This document shows, one piece after another, positions 1 through 13,234 of a DNA stretch of 64,000 nt (the stretch's first letter is position 1; each line of letters begins with the position of its first letter). The DNA is from Lactarius indigo. Taxonomy: Eukaryota > Basidiomycota > Agaricomycetes > Russulales > Russulaceae. The stretch is from NCBI GenBank assembly GCA_025766275.1, contig JAFKAC010000015.1, forward strand, positions 682,001 to 746,000, given 5' to 3'. Position numbers and translations under genes: made by a program. Below the pieces are notes generated by a model that ran no database searches, was not told the origin of the DNA, and was given only the letters and a program-made list of their open reading frames with translations.

Positions 1-1088
1 ACTTTTAAAGAAACAACTCTTTTCTTGTGCATACTACATACAAACCTTTAAGTGACTGCACTAGCATAAAATTGGACTAGTAGTACTTTTCCATGTCTTG
101 ATCATACAATTCGTACCCCAGAATATGATGTTTTTCAACCATTGAAGCTGTTTGCGTCACTAGAATGAGCTCAGGGCACTGCCAGTGACTGCATAGGCAG
201 GCCACCTCACCTGCAAGTGGCTAGGACTACACCATAATCTGGCACAAGGTCTGAACCTGGTGCAAGATCACATCCATGTGCCAGAACATTAGACCTGCAC
301 CAGACCAAATTAGCAAATTCAGACACAATTTTCGTAAACTAGAGACTGACAAATCTCCTGACACTAGATGGGAAACTAGATTACTAGAGGTACTAGTGGT
401 ACTAGGAGGTGCTAGATAGTAGTGGCTCTAGCTCTGCCAGCAGAATTACATTTTGCTGATGCTATGCAGAAGCTGGCCACATCAAGATCCCTAAGAACCA
501 CCTTCACCTCCCGATGTGCCAATCCACTCCGAAGGATGACTGCGGACTCGGTCTCCAGGCAAGTGTTGACCTCTGGCAAATTGCTAACATAGCGATGATA
601 TGACATTGAACTTCTGATGCGACACACAGCAAGTTACAGTTTCGAGGTCATTCTAGGTCCTACGACCTTGACGGGCACCTATATTACGAAGCCGATGTCA
701 ACTCGGACCCAGGCAGCGATAACAACGAACACTTCATCGCGACGTGTTCAAAATTTTCGTGGCTGAGAAGCACTCGACGATCTCAATGATGTCAACTACG
801 CTTCCCCTGAGGCCTCCCCGCCCCCCATGACAACCACTTCGTCCGCTGAGTCCTGGGCTGGCCCTGCGACTTCTATACAACTCGTTTACGCCACTGGGTG
901 CACCGGAACACGCCCGGGGAAGATAAAATAAATTCAAATTTCAAGAGCGTTTGGCAGATTCAAAAAATCGGTAGATACAAAAATAAGACGAGTCTAAGTT
1001 TTTTCGTATGGAGCGAGTACACGTTCGAGATAGTTGAAAGAAGCCGCGTATGATTGACCCGATTTATACTCTTCTTCGCGCGCTTCCT
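1..1088. other. no recognisable gene
   Basis: I see no supported gene here. Two short minus-strand open frames (412-627 and 734-937) have no recognisable motif, no splice-joined continuation and low-quality composition. The end of the stretch runs into the 3' side of the carboxylesterase gene, so part of it is probably that gene's 3' flank. Confidence 0.6.
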
Positions 1089-3609
<2,521 letters not shown>

Positions 3610-4689
3610 GGCGAGAACTGCGGGTTGTAGACGAGCCTGGTGCAGCCTCAGTTCGAACACGAGAGAGATTATATATACCCTAGGCCACTTTGACAGAGGT
3701 ATGGTGAATCCCAGTGTATACAGAACCTGGGATGCAAAGCGCGCATCAGACTGACATGTATTTCGCCTTGGAGCATCTTCGGTTCCCATGCAACAAGTTA
3801 CACCTGTGTAGGAAAGATTGCGGAAATGTGAATTCGTATGATGTGCATGATACGGACCAACGCCTGGTTCTTTGGCAGCTAATTTCCCAAACAAAATCAG
3901 AGATGTCGCTGCCGGATATCGTCTGTATACGATCCTCGGGTTATCACTAGCTTCCATGAGATTCGACGTTGGGAATGGATCCTGGACCGAATACACATGC
4001 AAATGAGAGGGTCTTCCGGATTTCCGAGATCGCACAGCATTAGTCCATTAGATTGAGTCTACGAAGAATTCGTTTATCTCCTTGGAATCTAGAGAGGAAC
4101 GTACATCATAAATCGGTACCAATCAGAATGAGGTCATCGAGTTGAGCGCATGATCCCAGGCAAATACAACGTTGTCAGAGTCACGTAGACGCCCACAGGA
4201 GAGTCTCAAAGTCAAAGTCTAAGCCTCTACCAAAGTACTCTCACCACCAGATACCAAAGATTGAGACGAAGAAACAAGATATGCCTGACTTCCAGGTTCA
4301 AGGTTGAGAAAGAAAGAGCCACGTCGAACTCGCAGACTAGTTTAGCTAAGCGTGGTAAAATTTCCAGTGACTGAGTTAATAGCGTGGGCGCTGCAAAGGA
4401 AGTGTTGAATGACACTCAGAATGGTTGCCACGGTCGCGTGATGCAGAAGCAAGTGCCACCACACCCACATAGGTCTCCCGTGCCCGAGCATTCCATTCCA
4501 CACCAGGCGGGGACTCGGAGTGACGATCTCCATCTGGGGTCCTATACACACCAGCCGTTGTGCTCATTGACCGTATACCGGCTTCACGAAGAATGGAAGT
4601 GTATCCAAGCGAGAAAGTGACCCTAGTATATAGTTCTACAGTAAGACTTGATGGAAGTCAACGCACATAGCGGACTCGGAGCAGCGAGC
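3610..4689. other. intergenic, no recognised gene
   Basis: The first part is the upstream flank of the carboxylesterase. Overlapping short frames on both strands around 4227-4620 are open but carry no motif I recognise. One minus frame (4342-4551) has a hydrophobic Trp/His-rich run, which is not enough to call a gene. Confidence 0.5.
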
Positions 4690-4800
4690 AATATCTCGGT
4701 TCCAACCCAGGTCCATTTACTGCTCAATGCCACCAAACTGCCACCGCCACTTGGCACACCCGAATGCCCACAACTTGAATTTGAACATTGATGCTAGACC
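4690..4800 (+). repeat. dispersed repeat, copy A (about 110 bp)
   Basis: This stretch aligns with 6622-6735 in the same orientation. Shared blocks include GCTCAA.GCCACCAAACT, TTGGC..ACCCGAATGCC and AACTT.AATTTGAACATT. The copies are diverged by eye to roughly 70-75 % identity. No terminal inverted repeats or coding frame are visible, so it may be a solo fragment of an unidentified element. Confidence 0.6.
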
Positions 4801-4835
4801 CTAACTAGTACAGCTCCCTGCACCACACAGTGCTG

Positions 4836-4935
4836 CATCAGCATGGAAGTCCAGGCATCAGCATGGAGGTCCAGGCATCAGCATGGAGGTCCGGGCATCA
4901 GCATGGAGGTCCAGGCATCAGCATGGAGGCCCAGG
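4836..4935 (+). repeat. tandem repeat, 5 x 20 bp
   Basis: Five head-to-tail copies of a 20-bp unit (catcagcatggaggtccagg) lie here, with single-base variants in copies 1, 3 and 5. There are no spacers. The 20-bp period is not a multiple of three, so it would not keep one amino-acid repeat and it is probably a non-coding minisatellite. Confidence 0.95.
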
Positions 4936-5006
4936 CGTCACTGACGAGAAACATACCACCCTCAAGACAATACGTCTCCGTCGCATTGAACGTAGTATGC
5001 GCGCCG

Positions 5007-6016
5007 TTAATCTCGGTCAGGAACTGTTGCCAATGTGAGACCAACTCGCCGACGCCTCAAGGTCGCGAAGTGATTAAAACTGTGGTCACTCAACGACGAG
5101 TCTTTCAACCGTTGTACCCTCGCCTTGCTGAGACGAATGGCCGCCGCAGCGTGCTGTTGGTGAATTGTGTGAACCACGAAGGAGTTAGATTTCGCAAGGC
5201 CAATTAGAGTTGGTTCCGCAACAATGAAGTGTACGATGTCTCTGATACTACCATACGCATCCAAGTCGCCGGCTGTGGCGCTGTGATTGTTCACGAGAAT
5301 GTCAGGGAAGGCGAAACTGAATCTCTCGTTTGCCTACGAGCACGAGAACAGAGACCGTATCCTAAGTGTCATCGACCACTTGCTCGAATGATCCCGTTCC
5401 GACCCGGCGGGGCCTGAGGCGCTTAAGCTCCTTTTCTTCTGGAAGATAGGGGTACTGGCAGTGAAGATGTGTGCGGGTGTGATCTTGTCAAGCAAGAGTT
5501 GCTTCGTGAGGGCTTGGTTCTCGGAGACGGCCCAATACCGGTAACGTGTCGTGCGGAGGCGGCAGTTGGGAAGGCGGACAATATCACCGCAGAGGAAGGC
5601 GAAGTGGCCGTCATGGGTGGCGGGAGGAAGGTCTCAAGGGAGGCGCAGGTGTCATTGAGGTCTTCGAGTCCGTCTTGGTCGAGAAAAGTTTTCGAACATT
5701 TTGTGGCGATGTATTTGGAGGAGCCCGTATCCAAGATAGCAGGTCCTTGTGATTTATGAGATTACAGTGTCTGAAATGACCTCGAAATTGTAACTCGTTA
5801 CGTGGGACGGCCCATTGTGCTGGAGGGTCAATGACGCACCTTCGCTAGAGAACTGCATATGGCACAGGATCTTCCCACTCGGGATGCGACTGGGTCTGGC
5901 CTGAGTCCTTGAAGCGTACCCTCTTGGTCTGCGCGAGGCTGGGGTAGCCTACGCAGGGTCCTGCCTTCGTCTTGCTCAGTGTCCGAGTTATCAAGAAGGG
6001 GAGTGGTCGTGGTCAA
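5007..6016 (-). pseudogene. unidentified, possibly decayed minus-strand gene
   Basis: Several neighbouring minus-strand open frames read like protein but do not join cleanly. From 5' to 3' on the minus strand they are: 5828-6016, ending at a donor-like AAG|GTGCGT; a frame reading AILDTGSSKYIATK near 5730; a different frame reading GHFAFLCGDIVRLPNC and RYRYWAVSENQALTKQL (about 5335-5620); and 5007-5294. The switch of frame near 5615 without a plausible intron suggests a frameshift and decay. I do not recognise the family, and these could also be chance frames. Confidence 0.25.
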
Positions 6017-6621
6017 GAAGTTTCGGTAATATGTGAGAACGTCGCCCTCTTCGTGAATGCAATTAACTTAGACTAGGACTTGGAACTGAGAGACGCGTGC
6101 AACGAGCATGTGCCACAATATGTCGGTCGGAGTAACGATTCTTCGAGCACGAGGCGGATGCCAGCCTGAGTGAGATTCGGATGAGCACGCCTACTCCTAC
6201 TACTCATACTGCACTACGTTCTGCAGCAGCAGAATAGGATTGTGACCGATAGCGCTTGAACTAGCATGAGAGAAGCTCCTACATCCTCAGAGCTTAATCC
6301 GTTATCATTTTATCAATGCGAGTCGTCCCTTTTGCTTTTTACATTAGATTTCACCACCTGTTCTTTTTCCGCCGCGTTCTGGCGACGTCTCTCCTTTAAT
6401 GACGAGACTTCCTTATATCCTAAATACTACGAAATGATCGGAAAATGTGAAGCAGCCAACTAATCCATCGCTTGTTTTACGTAGCCACTGGTTAGTATGA
6501 AGTGCCATAACCGTGGACGCGAGGTATTGCACCTGGAGACTGCTGGTGTAAACGAGAACGTGACCCTATAATGTTCTAAAACTCAATAAAGTCAATACAC
6601 AGAGCAATGGGTGGGCAAGGG
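6017..6621. other. intergenic, nothing recognised
   Basis: Only one 65-codon plus frame (6266-6463) is open here. It has no motif I recognise and no adjoining exon-like sequence. Confidence 0.5.
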
Positions 6622-6735
6622 CGGCCAGCTATCTCCCGGTTTCTGACTCGGGTCTATTTATTGCTCAACGCCACCAAACTCCCGCTGCTTGGCGGGTACG
6701 AATGCCTACACTGGCAACTTAAATTTGAACATTAA
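6622..6735 (+). repeat. dispersed repeat, copy B (about 114 bp)
   Basis: This is the second, diverged, same-orientation copy of the sequence at 4690-4800, about 1.9 kb away. Both copies end in the same AT-rich block (AAATTTGAACATT). Confidence 0.6.
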
Positions 6736-7209
6736 GTTGAACACCGACGCTGTTCTCCGAGTCTCACACATGTTCGACTGTGTTTGAGTTGATAGCACGC
6801 CGGTGCACAAGCGTGTATCCCACTTCCACCCGTGACCAAGTGCAGGTGAATGGCACCCAGCCCCGAACGCGAATCTGAGTCTGTCGGTACCTCCCTCCTC
6901 ATTTCGGTGTCGCGTATTTCGTATTGTGGTTCCTGCTTACACTTGCTGGACATGAAATTCCAGGCGTAGAACCCTGTTGTGATTGACGGCCAACCAAGAC
7001 CCGACAAATTCTTGGTCCAATATCTATCACAACGAATCATTTGTGAAATTGTACAGGCGTATGTATTGTTCACAAATGTAGGTTAAAGCAACACACACAT
7101 GTTCGTCTCCACGTATGGACATCTCCTAAATGTTTCAGAGGAATAATTCGGTTGAGAAACGCAAGGCTATATAGAGAGTACGCAACCGGTACCATGACGG
7201 AACGTTCTC
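6736..7209. other. intergenic, one orphan frame
   Basis: A minus frame of 113 codons (6732-7073) is open but shows no domain, signal peptide or splice context that I recognise. The rest is the 3' flank of the broken F-box gene. Confidence 0.45.
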
Positions 7210-8652
7210 CTATTTGTCGAAATAGGACGTGAGTATTTGAGCGTAATCTATGTATGTGTTGATGACGGTTACAGGGCGACCAGAGAGCCTGCGCGCAGTG
7301 ACGAACTTCTCAACAGACGACGCTGGCTGGTCCTGTAAGCAAATCAAGTGAAGGGATGGCAATACTTCGGTGGTCACCGCCCCCGTAATTTTTTCCAGCG
7401 CGAGAGCAGCGCATGCTGAAAACGTCCGAGACACAAACAGCGTCTGCACGGTGGGAAATTGGTGGAAGAGATGCAGCCATTCAACATCGTTCGTAAACGC
7501 TAATTGACCAACTCCTCTGGGGTCGAGCTTGAGCTCAAGATGGGCAACAGTGGAGAGTGTCGCGGAAAATTGGCTGAACACCTCGGCCATGTGCGAGACT
7601 CGCCAGTAAATTGCTCCGCGTTAAATGATAATGATACTGTAGCTGTCCCAGCGCGGGCAGTTTGCGCCATTCATGCCGATGGTGATACCGTCGCATAAAA
7701 AGATAACTTGCGCATGCCTGAGTGGGGTTAACTTGGGGCCGACTGAGCGATTGACGAAGTGGGAGATTTGCGTGGCTTGAAAGTCAACAGACCGATTCAA
7801 ATAATCTATGGAGATCTGCTTTAGTTGAGGGCCGTCTATTTGGGAAACGAAGTCGTCCAGATACTCGATAGAACCTATGAATTTAAAGGTGGTGAGAGCA
7901 GGAAGGACAGTCTGTGTGACTGGAGACGGGCGCATTCGATCAGGGTGGGGACTCGAAGTAGCCGACCGGAATTCCATGATAAAGGTTTCAAGCCTGGGCG
8001 ATGCTGCTAAAAACGCAATGATCGTCTCGGGTGAAATGTAAACAGCAGGAGGTATATCGCAAAGGTCGAAGGTGACAAGGTCACTGGCCGACAAAAGAAG
8101 GGTTGGTGAAGTCGGAAAGGGAATGCCATGCAAACGGAGTGTATGTAAGCGTGGTGCAGTTCCTCCCAAGAATCCCACGGGAAGGACCGACGCCTTTTCA
8201 TACAGCGAGCAAATGTCGAGATATGTCAGCGCTGGAAGTGGCTCCTGCATTACCGTGGCCACCTTTTCCAGCTGCGAGCCCATTACATTAAATCTGAGAT
8301 AACATACACGATTGGAGTGCTCGAGTGCAGCAACAATATTTTCTTCTTCTCTTGGCCTGAGACTTCTCCAAGAGCGGCGGCGATAATCAATAACGATAGG
8401 AAATTCTGGCCAGATAGCGAGATTCTCCCTGACAGAAATTCTCTGTGGGCAGAGAATTCGGAGATCGAGACGGTGTGGTGACGCAAATATGAGTTGTCGC
8501 CAGCTTTGACATACGTGCGCCAGTAAGTGCCATTTCCATACAGGGAGATCTGCATCGATCATTCGATAGAAATCAAATATTTCGAGCAAGACATCGTCTG
8601 AGAGCGCGCTGATTGTTGTCACACGGCTGTAACTCTCGCCTGTACCACACAA
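7210..8652 (-). pseudogene. F-box protein gene copy A, interrupted by an in-frame stop
   Basis: The N-terminal segment TTISALSDDVLLEIFDFYR followed by HLLAHVCQSWRQLIFASP is a typical agaricomycete F-box, the Skp1-binding module of SCF ubiquitin ligases. A leucine-rich, substrate-recognition-like region follows. The protein is clearly paralogous over its whole length to the 528-residue product at 27864-29450. At 7621-7623 a TAA stop interrupts the frame. The same frame continues immediately after it and matches the paralogue to the end (GRPVTVINT against GRPVTVVDT). The stop removes about 137 C-terminal residues. A TGA also lies in the upstream homologous segment where the paralogue reads PPWQLQ. 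The gene is therefore likely a pseudogene or yields a truncated protein. The remaining frame is well preserved, so inactivation may be recent. Confidence 0.85.
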
Positions 8653-9647
8653 AGTCAGTACTTGCTGCGGTCACCACGAGGGTGCCGAAGGGCGCACTTT
8701 GAGCATGTACATCCTCGTGTTCCTTGCAAAGACCTTGAGCAATATGTGAGGTCATAGGAGAAAGTAAATTGCTCGGTAACGAGAGCGGACAACAGCTAAT
8801 TGAAATTTGCAGTAACTCACTCAGTTGATTGTTCAATCAGAACGGCAAAAGGGGGCACTGGACACACCTAGGAGAGCCAATCGACGGGAGCGGTTCGAAG
8901 AAACTCGGTAGGACTGGATATCAGCTGATTGAAGCAAAGAGTACTGGCAGTTGTTGGAACTCGACCAACTTAACTTGAACTAGACCAGTCTTCGATCCAG
9001 TGATAGCCCGTCAGTGCCCATGGATAATGCAGATAATGAAATAGGGTCTACGTACGAAGGAGCAATCAGTACCAGCCCTATAGGTCGTAAGTTGAATCCA
9101 GTGCAGTGGGAGTATTTGTTTGTTTGTTTTTATTTATCTATTAATTTGGATCCATAGGGATGTTTGTTACGTTCTGGACCCGGATGGTTGAAAGTCTCAC
9201 TTCCAGGCTGGGGTCTAAGAAAGTTCAAAAGAAAGTTGCACACTGGCACTGGGCATGTCTCTCAGAGCTCGTTGAGCTCTCGCCTAAGCGTCGCATTCGC
9301 GAAGAGGGCTTCGTCCTTCTTGCTGCCTTCTTGTATCAGATTCCGTACTGTATGAGTCGGAAGGGAGGCTAGACAATAGCTGATTGGCGAGTAGTGGGGA
9401 GAATTCGGTAGTCCGATAATATGGTACACAAAGACTTTAGACAAACTTTTGGATGTCCATTGGTAATGTGATAATGAAGCCTCTCTTATAAGTTACAGTA
9501 CTGTACGATGATGATTGGAAGCGCCAGCCTAGGAGAGCGCTTACCGTATCGGTTCGGACCTTGTCGGCGGGCCGGACCTTGGACTGAACATAACGTTCCG
9601 TCGCTTGACCCGCCCATCGCCTTCTATTTTCTTCTTTGTTCCGTGCG
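8653..9647. other. intergenic between F-box copy A and E2 gene
   Basis: The left edge holds the diverged 5' extension of the F-box gene in other frames. Short frames at 9160-9444 carry no motif I recognise. A palindromic TACAGTACTGTA lies near 9493. The right side should contain the E2 promoter. Confidence 0.5.
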
Positions 9648-11490
9648 ATGAGTCTCCTACGCACAACGCGATGCGTGCTCAGAAGGCAGAATAGTGTCGC
9701 GCACTTCCACCTCTCACCAGCGTGGTGGGCAGCTCGAAAAGTACTCCAGCGGTTCAAGCTTGCAGACATTGGAGAGGGCATAACAGAATGTGAAGTGATC
9801 AAATGGTACGATTGTCAATTTCTTGAATGGCCTGCTACGTGATGTAGAACGCCGTTTATGGTCTCCATAGGAGTACGACGCGAGGAACGCAGACGGGGGG
9901 GGGGGGGGGGGATATGCTTTATACTCCATTGTCTCTCGTTTCTTGGTTCAAACTCTGACGCCCGTGCTCCACCCACAGGAACGTATCCCCCCAGTCTTCC
10001 GTCAGTGCCTTTGACCCACTCTGTGAAGTCCAGAGCGACAAAGCAAGCGTCGAAATCACGAGTCCATTCGATGGTACCATCAAGGAGATCCTTGTGGAAG
10101 AGGGGCACGTCGCCAAAGTTGGCGATGGTCTGTGTGTCATCGAGACCGACGAAGACGTGTCGGATGCTTCTGCTTCCACCTCCCCTGTGGACCAACTGTC
10201 GCACCAGGATCAGAGACACGACGCGTCGGACCCACCAGCTGGGTCAGACGATCCTCCGAAAGCCCGCCGTCCACACCCACTTGACCCAAATGACCCGCCA
10301 GCATCGGCGTCCAAGGTTTCTTTACCTCAAGGAATAGCGAATAGCATGCCGCGGGCGGACGTGCTTGCCCTACCCGCAGTGCGCCACTTGGCGCGGCAGA
10401 GTGGAGTAGACATCGCGTTGCTTTCCCCAGGTAGCGGAAAGAACGGACGCGTCGAGCGCGTGGACGTGGAACGGTACCTCGCCCGTGAACAATCCGCGAG
10501 CGTGCAGCAGTCTTTCAGTGCGCCCCCTCCTCCTGCGGCAGAGGACGTTGTCGTTGAGTTGGGACGGACACGGTATGGAATGTGGAAAGCGATGGAAAAG
10601 GTGCGTATACAAGTCAGTTCTCTTCCTGGGTGGTCTTTTTTAACGATTCGTTTTTCCTCCAGAGTTTGGAAATCCCACATTTTGGGTGAGTGTCCCCGTC
10701 TCGGGAATGCTTGCGATGCTTATATGCGTCTAGTTATTCGACCTCTCTCGATCTTACTGCGTTGCACAACATTCTCCCCATTCTCAACGCGAACATACCC
10801 CAGCACTATCTTCCACCATCACAAGAGAAATCTACCCCGCCTCTCGTTTCTGCCTCATCGTTAGTTCCCGTACCTCAAGTCCATACCCCACCTGCGTCAG
10901 GCACCTATGACAAGCTAACCTACCTCCCCATCCTTCTCAAAACCCTTTCCAAGGCCATGCACTCCTGGCCACTTTTTCGCTCCTCCATCACACCGGGCAG
11001 CATCTCAGACGGCCAAAAACCGACGTTGACCGTGCGCTCAAATTCGGACATCTGTGTGGCGCTGTCGACGCCGACGGGACTATACACGCCAACGGTTCGT
11101 GCCGTGGACAAACACTCCGTCTACAGCCTCGCCTCGACCCTCCGACACTTTGCGCATCTTGGGCGGCAAGTGCCCAACGCGCTCACACCTGCCGAACTCC
11201 CGCGACGCGGCGGGACCCTCACCGTGAGCAACATCGGTGCAGTTGGGGCCGGTGAGAGCGCGATGCCTTTGCTCGTGCCCGGCGGGGGCGTCGCGATTGT
11301 CGCTCTGGGCCGCGCTCGGTGGACGTGGGATGTCGAGCGGGGCGACGGGACCGGTGAGCGGAGGCTGAAGATGGGGGTCAGTTGGGCGGCGGATCATCGT
11401 GTCGTGGAAGGTGCGGAGCTCGCGGCGTTCGTGGAAACGTGGCGTAGGTACGTCGAACAGCCGGAACGGATGATAGCTGAGGGTGTTTGA
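9648..11490 (+). CDS. mitochondrial branched-chain 2-oxoacid dehydrogenase E2 (lipoamide acyltransferase)
   Basis: The E2 core transfers branched acyl groups from lipoamide to CoA in catabolism of Leu, Ile and Val in the mitochondrial matrix. Exons 9648-9805, 9979-10600, 10663-10685 and 10734-11490 join in frame to 519 residues, and all three introns are GT-AG. Residues 1-30 are Arg-rich and mitochondrial-presequence-like (SLLRTTRCVLRRQ). The lipoyl domain begins FKLADIGEGITECEVIKW and carries the lipoylated Lys at about 74 in SDKAS. A peripheral-subunit-binding domain lies at about 180-218 (LPAVRHLARQSGVD...). The catalytic domain ends with the acyltransferase motif ADHRVVEG (active His about 488). 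IGEGITECEVI and IPHFGYS favour the branched-chain type over pyruvate or 2-oxoglutarate E2. An in-frame ATG at 9636 is an alternative start. The 23-nt micro-exon is notable but fits the reading frame. Confidence 0.93.
9895..9911 (+). repeat. G17 homopolymer inside E2 intron 1
   Basis: Seventeen consecutive G lie within the 173-nt first intron of the E2 gene. Such a run could form a G-quadruplex in the transcript or be length-unstable. Its exact length may also be a sequencing uncertainty. Confidence 0.9.
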
Positions 11491-13234
11491 GAGGACGATC
11501 AGCCGTGACGCAAACAATGTACAGTAAAACTACAGTCACTTCAATGAGATGCCATGATTCGTGGTCTGAAGGTGGATTTGGCGTGCCATCTTTGAGCGCC
11601 GAAAAGAGTGAGCCGAACTCGTTTCTCCGGTGAGCGGAGCTTATGACCGTAAATGAAGTAAAGAATATCACGACTGGGTCCCCTCCAAGGGGTTGGACGA
11701 ACCAAACGCGTGCCACGGGTGCCACCACATTACGGTCCCAACGGCTAGCGACAATCTGAAACGTCGGGTATTGTACGACGATCCCGAGGCGCATCGCACG
11801 TACTTTATCCATTTACTGTAAATTGCAGTAATTTGGGCCAGCTACACTGGCAGCCGACCACGCTTCTCTTCTTTATGTTCTTTTTTTTTTTATTTTTTTT
11901 AGAACGTGCAAATTTTTAAAAGCCTTCCTAGCAACGCAGCCGTCCTCGGTCCTTTCCATCTTGGCTGTAACGACGAGAACCTGGGGTGCCACAGATGTCA
12001 GGCGAGAGAGGGGCGCTCTAATACACTGCGGCGACAGCTATGTATGAAGCAGAATGGGGGTAACCGACAGAAGGGATGCGGCGCCCCACCGTGACTGAAT
12101 CGGTGCGACCACTCGGAATTATGCATGTTGCTATGATAGAGGGCGTGCGGTACTTGGCCCAGGTGTATACGTACAGAACTGCGTCGCATCAGGCTGAGGC
12201 TTGGCCTAAGTCAATTAAACCCTACCGAGAAAAAAGAAGCTCAATGCAGCTCGCGGTACCTTGGCTGAATGAGGCTCGTCAACAAGAGGTTCTGTACGAG
12301 ACTATTAGTCACATGCGTGATGTACGATCCACAGAATTGGGTGTAGGATAGTGCAATCATCAAAAAGCAACAGCGATTGCACGGACACGGTCCCGAGAAT
12401 TCGGGCCTGGTATATTGGTAGTTTTCAAGTAAGTTATGACAGATCGTCGATCAACTTGCTAAATTATCAGAATGGTAATTCGTTAAAATGACGTCATGCT
12501 GTACATGTTTGTCTCTTTTCTCCGACTCCTCGGATTTCATCATCGCTCAAAGTTCACTTCTTCTCACGACTCGGAGGGTTGTTTATGCAGACCCAATAGA
12601 CCCGCAAAGACTAGGTCCGTCTGAGTTTCTGAGAAAAGTTCGAAGAATTATTTCTGAGATCGGGGTAAATAAAGTCTACAGTAGTAGCGTGAAAAATAAA
12701 ACTAGCCTCAGTACAACTTCACTGTGAAGGACGAGAGTTGGCTGCATTTATCCCAAGCTTTATCCACAGTCCTGAATAGGTGTTCTCAGAAAAAGATTGA
12801 ACGTAATATCTATGAGATACGAAGAACCGAGTAGAAAAATGGGAGAGCCTGCTATACAGAAATGCCTTACTAGCTGTAAATTACATTTTGGCTTTACAGA
12901 AGAAACGACTTCTTGGACGTAGGCGCGTAGCATAGGTCACTGAACCAGGGACTGTTTGTGTGTAACCAACAAGCGGCACGTTTACGGCTGCTCATGGGAT
13001 AGGCTTGAGATAGACATCTGCAATGACGGGCTTCTCTTCATGGACAACAAATTATCTCGAAATTCCTACTCTTGTACACGTTTGAAATCAAAAAGGTGCA
13101 TGTACTGTACCGTACGCAATTCTGGTCTATGTATAAATAGTCCCTGGAATAATAACAGCAGCAAAAATAGAACAAGTGAACCCGAGATAAACATAGATAC
13201 CCCAGATAAGATAGGTAGCATCCTCCAGCCAAAC
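11491..13234. other. intergenic, no recognised gene
   Basis: This is the convergent 3' flank of E2 (plus) and the Rab gene (minus). Open frames at 11378-11812 (minus), 11906-12351 (plus) and 12488-12727 (plus) have no motif I recognise. An inverted repeat TTACTG..CAGTAA lies near 11814, followed by an A/T-rich tract near 11880-11900. Confidence 0.5.

Noticed and set aside
4836..4935. Tandem repeats as a CRISPR-like array
   Set aside because: Units abut without spacers, the organism is a eukaryote, and no cas genes are present.
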